In this document: one piece after another, positions 58,809 to 64,000 of the stretch
How the letters are laid out: each line of letters begins with the position of its first letter
Position numbering within the stretch: the stretch's first letter is position 1
Assembly: GCA_029959085.1 (NCBI GenBank)
Contig: JARWIR010000038.1
Location: 5,588,915-5,652,914 of the forward strand
DNA: 64,000 nucleotides
Reading direction: 5' to 3'
Source: Nemophila menziesii
Taxonomy: Eukaryota; Streptophyta; Magnoliopsida; Boraginales; Hydrophyllaceae
Translations under genes and position numbers: made by a program
Notes under the pieces: generated by a model
The model's database searches: none
What the model saw: the letters and a program-made list of their open reading frames with translations, nothing else
Told to the model about the DNA's origin: nothing

Positions 58809-59249
58809 ATATAATATTGGAGAAGGGCCAACGGCCCGAAATGTCTCATGTTTTTCTCCACATTTTCTAGCCCTCAGATCAAATTTCAATCATTTTCGCC
58901 CTTTAGATCGATTTCAATTAATGGTCCAGATTGTCCAAATTCAATCCACGCTTTAAAATGTCTTGATCTATCCTCTATATTTTTCAGCCCTTGGATTGTT
59001 TTCTTTTTTAATTTAAAACTAAAAACAAAAAAAGAAAAAACCTTTTCACCGCTTCTCTCTAACTTCACTCCCACCAAGCCGCTCCTCCACCATCATCAAA
59101 ACCTTCGAAGAAATCTAATAGCCAAACCGCAGCCACGACCATCCTCCACCATCATCAATGGCTCTCTCCCACCGATATCGATCACTCTCACCGTCTCACC
59201 ATTCTCCTACCTCGCTTCCATGACCAAGCTCCTCTCCTTCCATCACCAA

Positions 59250-59400
59250 GCTCCTCTCCTGCACAATCGAAGAACCCAAATTAAATCTTCCCACCAATCC
59301 GCTCTCCAATCCGCTCTCCTGCACAATCGATGAACCCAAGTTAAATCTTCCCACCAAGCCGATCTCCTGAACCCAAATTAAATCTTCCCACCAAGCCACC
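59250..59400 (+). repeat. Minisatellite of about 55-bp units
   Basis: Imperfect repeats of CTCTCCTGCACAATCGA and CCCAAATTAAATCTTCCCAC (three copies), upstream of the PURH fragment. Confidence 0.7.
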
Positions 59401-59669
59401 GGCTCTCTCTCCCACCAAGCCGCTCACCTTCCCAAAACCGCCGCCACCATCATCAACGGCTTGGCTACGCCATCAAATTAAGGTAAATAATTAATTTTTA
59501 CCATTGATTTTTAACCTAATCTATCACTTTTACAATTTTTTGGGCTACGCCATCAACAATCGAAGAACCCAAATGAAGGGAAATAATTAATATTTACCAT
59601 TGATTTAATTTTAACCCAAATCTCATCACTTCTCAATTTTTCAAAATTATTAGTTTTTATTTTAATTAC

Positions 59670-59818
59670 AGAGTTGATTATATTTTTATACAAATCTTAC
59701 TGGACTATTGCAGCCCTTATACCGCCTGAGAAGAGATATTTTAATTACAGTCTTTATGTTGATTATATTTTCATACAAATCCTACTAGACTATTGCAGCC
59801 CTTTTACTGTCTGAGTGA
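59670..59818 (+). repeat. 75-80-bp direct repeat
   Basis: Two copies side by side (TTGATTATATTTT, then GACTATTGCAGCCCTT) at about 59672-59735 and 59757-59816; a weaker echo lies near 61825-61850. Confidence 0.65.
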
Positions 59819-59887
59819 TGAAGTGATGTTCTTTTTATTTTGTCAACATTGCTGTTTAGGTTAGCTTTTCATTCAAAGATCAAAGCC

Positions 59888-60711
59888 ATGGCTAGAGCTC
59901 TCTCTGCAACTACCTCGGACAATGACAATATTCCTGGTATTTTATATATTTATTTTAATCTTTATTCTTAAATATATATTTATTTGGGATGTGGATTTAT
60001 TTCGTAATTTTGCACAACATAGGGACCAAGGACGCAATTAATCCATTTGTTTGTTTTTACATACATAATTGTGTGTGTGTTTCTACTTATTTATTGTTCT
60101 ATTTTACCCATAACATAATTTATATATTTATCTAGAGAGGAAGCAAGTGTTAATTTCACTATCCGACAAAAAGGATTTAGCTATGCTTGGCAATGGATTA
60201 CAGGAACTAGGGTAACAACTTCTATAATTTTTCCTCTGCATTTACAATTTTTAATTTTTAATTAAATATGTAAATAAGGCTAAATATATGTATTATAATT
60301 TATAGATACACAATTGTTTCAACTGGAGGAACATCCACTTCATTAGAACAATCAGGTGTATCAGTTACTAAAGTTGAAGATCTTACACATTTTCCAGAAA
60401 TGGTGAGCAAATTTCTAATCATTTCTCATACTTCCTTCTATTCATTATATTTATAATTTATAAATTTACATTAATTTTGTGTTTAGCTTGATGGACGTGT
60501 AAAGACTTTACATGGAGGTATTCTCGCTAGAAGGGATCAAAAACATCACATGGGAACTTTAAATAAGCATGGAATTGGTCCGTTTTTGCATCAAGATACT
60601 TACTAATGTCACTACTAAGTAATCTATAATTACATATTAGTCCTTTCGAATTACAGGTACTTTTGATGTAGTAATAGTCAACTTATATCCGTTTTATAAA
60701 AAAGTAACCTG
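59888..60711 (+). pseudogene. PURH/ATIC N-terminal fragment (IMP cyclohydrolase part)
   Basis: Exons with GT/AG borders: 59888-59936, 60136-60211, 60306-60402, 60487-60577, 60657-60711. The protein reads KQVLISLSDKKDLAMLGNG, YTIVSTGGTSTSLEQ, FPEM-LDGRVKTLH, GGILARRDQKHHM, FDVVIVNLYPFY. This is the N-terminal domain of the purine enzyme PURH (last two steps of IMP synthesis). Four residues of the usual PK-x-H motif after TLH are missing, the transformylase domain is absent, and a TGA follows at 60707-60709. It is a captured, non-functional fragment. Confidence 0.85.
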
Positions 60712-60714
60712 ACT

Positions 60715-61398
60715 TGGATATTCCAATCAAAAGGGGAACATTTATTGAGTTTCGTAATGGTATGCTTAATGTTTCACCAATCGGGAGAAATTGTAGTCAG
60801 GAAGAGCGAGATGAGTTTGAAAGATACGACAAGGTATTAATAATCAATTCCACTTTTTTAATACTTTTAATACTCTAATTAGAGCTTCATATACATTAAT
60901 AAAAGTTCGTGAAAAGTTCGCACACCTTAGTCTTACTTTTTCTATTGGTGTCCAAATCAGCTTTGATGTTAGTTTTTTTTCTAATACATACTCGATTAAT
61001 TAATAAAACTGATAATAATTGGAGTAATTTTCACAGGTTTTCCCTCAGGGATGGGATAAGACATACTGTTTGAGATACCTTGATGAGTTTCAGGAAATAC
61101 ACTTCTTTGGAGATATGACTTACAAGGTAGCCTTAATTTCACGATTTACTTTTTAATTTACTATTTTCTTTCCCAATTAAATTAGAGAATTTTGGTTTAC
61201 TAATTTTGTGTGACCTTTTGTATGAACAGGGAGGAAATGATCATGAGATATATGAATCTGAGAGAACTGTGGGTCACACAGGTTAGATTTACATTTCATT
61301 AACTATGTGTGGTCTTTATACTAAATAAGAATCTGTTGACAGTAACTAGCCCAGAAGATACAATAAAGCAATGCACAGAACTATTCCTCAGCAAGTGA
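60715..61398 (+). pseudogene. Phosphomannomutase C-terminal fragment
   Basis: Exons: about 60715-60833 ([20 protein letters not shown]), a partial piece near 60905-60968 (REKFAHLSLTFSIG), 61037-61129 ([20 protein letters not shown]), 61230-61281 (GGNDHEIYESERTVGHT), and 61343-61398 (TSPEDTIKQCTELFLSK, stop TGA). These are the last exons of a plant phosphomannomutase (mannose-6-P to mannose-1-P). The first exons, with the catalytic DxDxT motif, are missing. It joins the PURH fragment without an intron. Confidence 0.85.
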
Positions 61399-62787
61399 GA
61401 TGGAACTGTTTAAGTTTGGTGCTATTTTTCAGTTGTATGTCAAATGGTATGGATATAAATCATGTTGGATTATTGAGGTTGAGTCAAGAATAAATGTTTT
61501 GTTTTCATTAGTTTACATTATCAAAACTATGTATAAAACATTTGTATTATATACTTTCGTTTTAATGGTATAAATTATGAATTTATTTTGCTTAAAAAAA
61601 AGTATGTGGGTCCCACTGTTTGTTGTATCTGCTCTGGAGTGAGTAATGTTCTCTTTTACTGCATTTTTTTGAATTTTATAGGGTATAGATGCATATGGAA
61701 CATCTGCTAGAAGGTTTTTATTTCACTTGGCCCAATTGCTGAGATGGTCTAATCTCATTACTTTTACGATTTTTCAAATTTATCTGATTTAAGTATAAGT
61801 ACTGTCATGATGTTTATAATAGTTTTATACGAATCCTACCATGGCCATTTTATGACAGTGGGAAGCCTTTCACGGATAAGCTGAAAATAGCTTATATGGG
61901 CAAGGGGCGCTCCCGCCACTAGGGGACCATTCAGCTTGGATAATCAACTAAACTAAGGTAAAAGGTGATTTTTACCATAGGACTCTTTGTCTCTCTTCAC
62001 ACTCGCATTGGAACAAAAAAAAAATATCTTCACACACTCAGGTCTCTATGAATTATGGTTTGTGGTATATAGGTAAAACAATGATATTGAAAATATTAGG
62101 AGTTAAGCATATGGTGGATCAATATATGGTTAAAGTGTGTGAATGGTCAGCATTTCACAGCACAGGTTTAACAACTTCCATTCCAGTGAGCTTTGCTCTT
62201 TTATATACTACTAGATATGGTTAATCAAATATTAAAAAAATAATCGATATTTTGACAATATATACATGATATACAGTATTTAGTATGGGGTATTTTAGGC
62301 TATTTTGTGCAATATGAGGACCATGGTGCAATTAGTTCTATTGTTCAAATAGCTATTTTTTTGATAAGGATAAAATGTTAAGATATGGCTTTTCTGTTAT
62401 GATAATTTATAGTCTAATACAAGGACCATAGTGTAAAATACATAGGTACGTCTGTTATGTGATTTCTAGAAATATAGTGCAATACTTAGATAGTCATCAA
62501 TACTTACCCATGTATATGACATTGTGATTAGATTATTGTTTTTGTCATGTTTTTTAGTTAGCAGTTATATGATTGTGTATGTGTTGTTTTAAAAGTAATG
62601 GTTTTTATATCACAGGACAATATGGATATTTGAAGTTGCAGGAGTGTGATGTCTCGGAAGTTTCTAATGTTCATAGCAACATGACTGGTGAAATTGAAAA
62701 GTGATCTTCGCATTTACTGGCAGTAAGTGCGATTATTCTCTTCACTTCTTTTTAACTTTTTTAATTCTAATAACTATTATATATTAG
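61399..62787. other. Unassigned part of the gene-fragment chimera
   Basis: Contains exon-like stretches with AG before them, for example 61681 (GIDAYGTSARRFLFHLAQ) and 62073-62165 (GKTMILKILGVKHMVDQYM), that I cannot identify. There is a GC-rich hairpin with ACTAG at 61902-61920. Confidence 0.35.
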
Positions 62788-62916
62788 ATTAAAGCAGATG
62801 TTGAAACTCAATGAGAGTTAGTAAATTACCTAATACAACAAGTCAAAGGAGAATCTTATCAAGATATTGAAAATGTATTTGCATTTGTTAAGTGGCTAGA
62901 TGAAGAGCTCATTCTG
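62788..62916 (+). pseudogene. CHUP1/IPGA1-like exon fragment
   Basis: One exon with AG before and GT after (ATTAG ... GTAAGAG): IKADVETQ, stop TGA, then ELVNYLIQQVKGESYQDIEN and FAFVKWLDEEL. The AFVKWLDEEL motif is characteristic of the CHUP1-like family. The in-frame TGA shows it is not functional. Confidence 0.65.
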
Positions 62917-62961
62917 GTAAGAGTTTCTACAAGTTGTAATAGCTATATAAATGATTGCAGG

Positions 62962-63091
62962 TACCAATTAGGAGAGTTCAAATGCCATCATTGGCCACTC
63001 AGTCCTAAAGATATTCGCTGCCAAAGGCCCTAAGGAGCCAGTTTATGTTTTATCTACGAATAAAAGTGGAACCTTTTTTGGTACTAGGTGA
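62962..63091 (+). pseudogene. Unidentified exon-like fragment
   Basis: A short open stretch (AIIGHSVLKIFAAKGPKEPV then YVLSTNKSGTFFGTR, stop). The codon pattern looks like a real exon but I do not recognise the family. Confidence 0.35.
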
Positions 63092-63100
63092 ATAAATAAG

Positions 63101-64000
63101 GTAGTTTCATAGCTATTGTATTTTATTCTTTTCTCCATGTGAGAAGATGAGATCGAATAGGAATTCAAGGATGGTGATGGTTTAATGGCGTCATGGTGTC
63201 GGACCGGAAATAGTGATGGCTTGAGATTAACGGAGGTAAGTGTTGGGTTGCAGAAGCTGTAAAATAAATCTAAATCCCAAAGTCAGAACTCAACCACGAT
63301 ATTTTTAGGTGTAACTTTGCCACGGTATTTGAAGATTCTAATATAATTTAAAATTAAGATTCTTATGCCAATTTTGGTAGCCATTTTCTCCCTTAATTTT
63401 TGAAGTCTAATATAACCACCAGTTTTGATTTTATATTTTTCGGTGTTACAGGATTCCAGGCTGTAGAGAGAAAAATAATAATATGTCTTCACTCCGGTGT
63501 GATACCCTCCTGGACATTAACGGAAGAACCTTTATTCAGTGTTATTTGTATTTTTATATGATCTTTCTCAAAATATGAGCTGGCCTCTTATCCAAAGTAG
63601 AATCAGACATGTAGATTTTGTGAAATATGGGTAGCTTTTCAGAGGATGCGTTCTAAGTATTCTCACTCTAATAGGGTTTCTATTACAACTATTATTTTGT
63701 GTTCTATATCTAAACACTTGATTTAATGATTTTTATAAAATTAATTTGTTATTCTTGAAAATATATAATCTCAATATATGATTAATTTTTTCTTTAAATT
63801 TTTTTGTTATTATAAGATCCTGCCATTGAAGTATAATGTATGTAATCTTCATTCATTCCATCTTTCATATGAAAAATGTTCCTAATAGTTATTTTCCAGT
63901 GAAAATGTGATTTACAAATGCATTGAAGTTTTAGATATTAGTTTCCTTATAACTTATAAGCATTGTATGGTGTAATATTATAACTACCATATGCAAAATG
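63101..64000. other. AT-rich right end of the window
   Basis: No gene or element boundary recognised. It may still belong to the gene-capture element. Confidence 0.4.

Larger units (their letters stand above)
58806..63100 (+). mobile_element. Gene-fragment chimera, candidate Helitron or Pack-MULE
   Basis: Fragments of at least three unrelated genes lie in a row on the plus strand with introns kept: PURH (59888-60711), PMM (60715-61398), CHUP1-like (62788-62916). The left boundary candidate TCTATATAATATTGG is preceded by A and resembles plant Helitron 5' ends. No right end is proven and it may lie outside the window. Fragment orientation favours a Helitron (inference). Confidence 0.55.

Noticed and set aside
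58848..59333. A 161-codon plus frame at the left of the gene-fragment chimera
   Set aside because: It is Ser/His/Pro-rich, runs through a minisatellite and lacks any domain; more likely leader or filler DNA.
61902..61920. GC-rich hairpin with ACTAG as a Helitron 3' end
   Set aside because: The short stem (GGCG/CGCC) and CTAG look suggestive, but the next base is G rather than T, and the CHUP1-like fragment lies beyond it. Not enough to call.
1..64000. CRISPR arrays, rRNA genes, bacterial-type operons
   Set aside because: No direct repeats with regular spacers, no rRNA sequence; the DNA is plant nuclear.

Overview
The window is AT-rich nuclear DNA from a flowering plant, most likely a eudicot. 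The signs are plant-type Ty3/Gypsy elements (Athila-like), MULEs, Tourist, Stowaway and hAT-type elements, and plant introns. I could not fix the species. Only one gene looks like an intact host gene: a two-exon GH17 beta-1,3-glucanase with an X8 domain (39265-40701). Almost everything else is transposable-element DNA or captured gene debris.

Region 1 (1-30939) is a nest of LTR retrotransposons whose order of insertion can be read from target-site duplications (TSDs). E0 (minus strand, runs off the left edge) is the oldest. E1 (plus, 2753-30750) inserted into the 5' LTR of E0 (TSD CCTAT). E2 (4453-11614, TSD GTATG) inserted exactly at the gag start codon of E1. E4 (minus, 11761-22983, two 1477-bp LTRs, TSD AGGAT) inserted about 140 bp inside the E1 gag. 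E1 and E2 lack reverse transcriptase, RNase H and the integrase core, and carry one long gag-protease frame fused to an integrase C-terminal tail. In E2 that frame is open; in E1 it is decayed. E4 has gag-pro-pol with several breaks. E2 and E4 share a small coiled-coil third ORF. E1, E2 and E4 share a long 3' UTR with a second polypurine tract. E2 is internally rearranged: its gag-pro block and part of an LTR lie inverted.

Region 2 (31336-38851) is a complete MULE with about 285-bp terminal inverted repeats and a perfect 9-bp TSD. It has a six-exon MuDR-type transposase gene carrying a one-base frameshift, two small GRF zinc-finger-like proteins, and a basic/acidic protein broken in a run of nine C. 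It sits about 330 bp upstream of the TATA box of the glucanase gene.

Region 3 (40990-47850) is a decayed L1-type LINE split by an 828-bp hAT-type element with a perfect 8-bp TSD. Region 4 (47850-53400) is AT-rich, with a Tourist-like MITE and a 2.5-kb degenerate TTAAGG/TTTAAGG array that contains repeated blocks with a tRNA-like B-box. Region 5 (53999-57110) is an LTR of the E0/E1 family split by a second MULE-like element carrying a decayed plant-mobile-domain gene. Region 6 (57600-64000) holds a tRNA-derived SINE-like sequence, a Mutator-type MITE, and a chain of gene fragments with introns kept (PURH/ATIC, phosphomannomutase, a CHUP1-like exon). All the fragments are on the plus strand, as in a Helitron or Pack-MULE capture.
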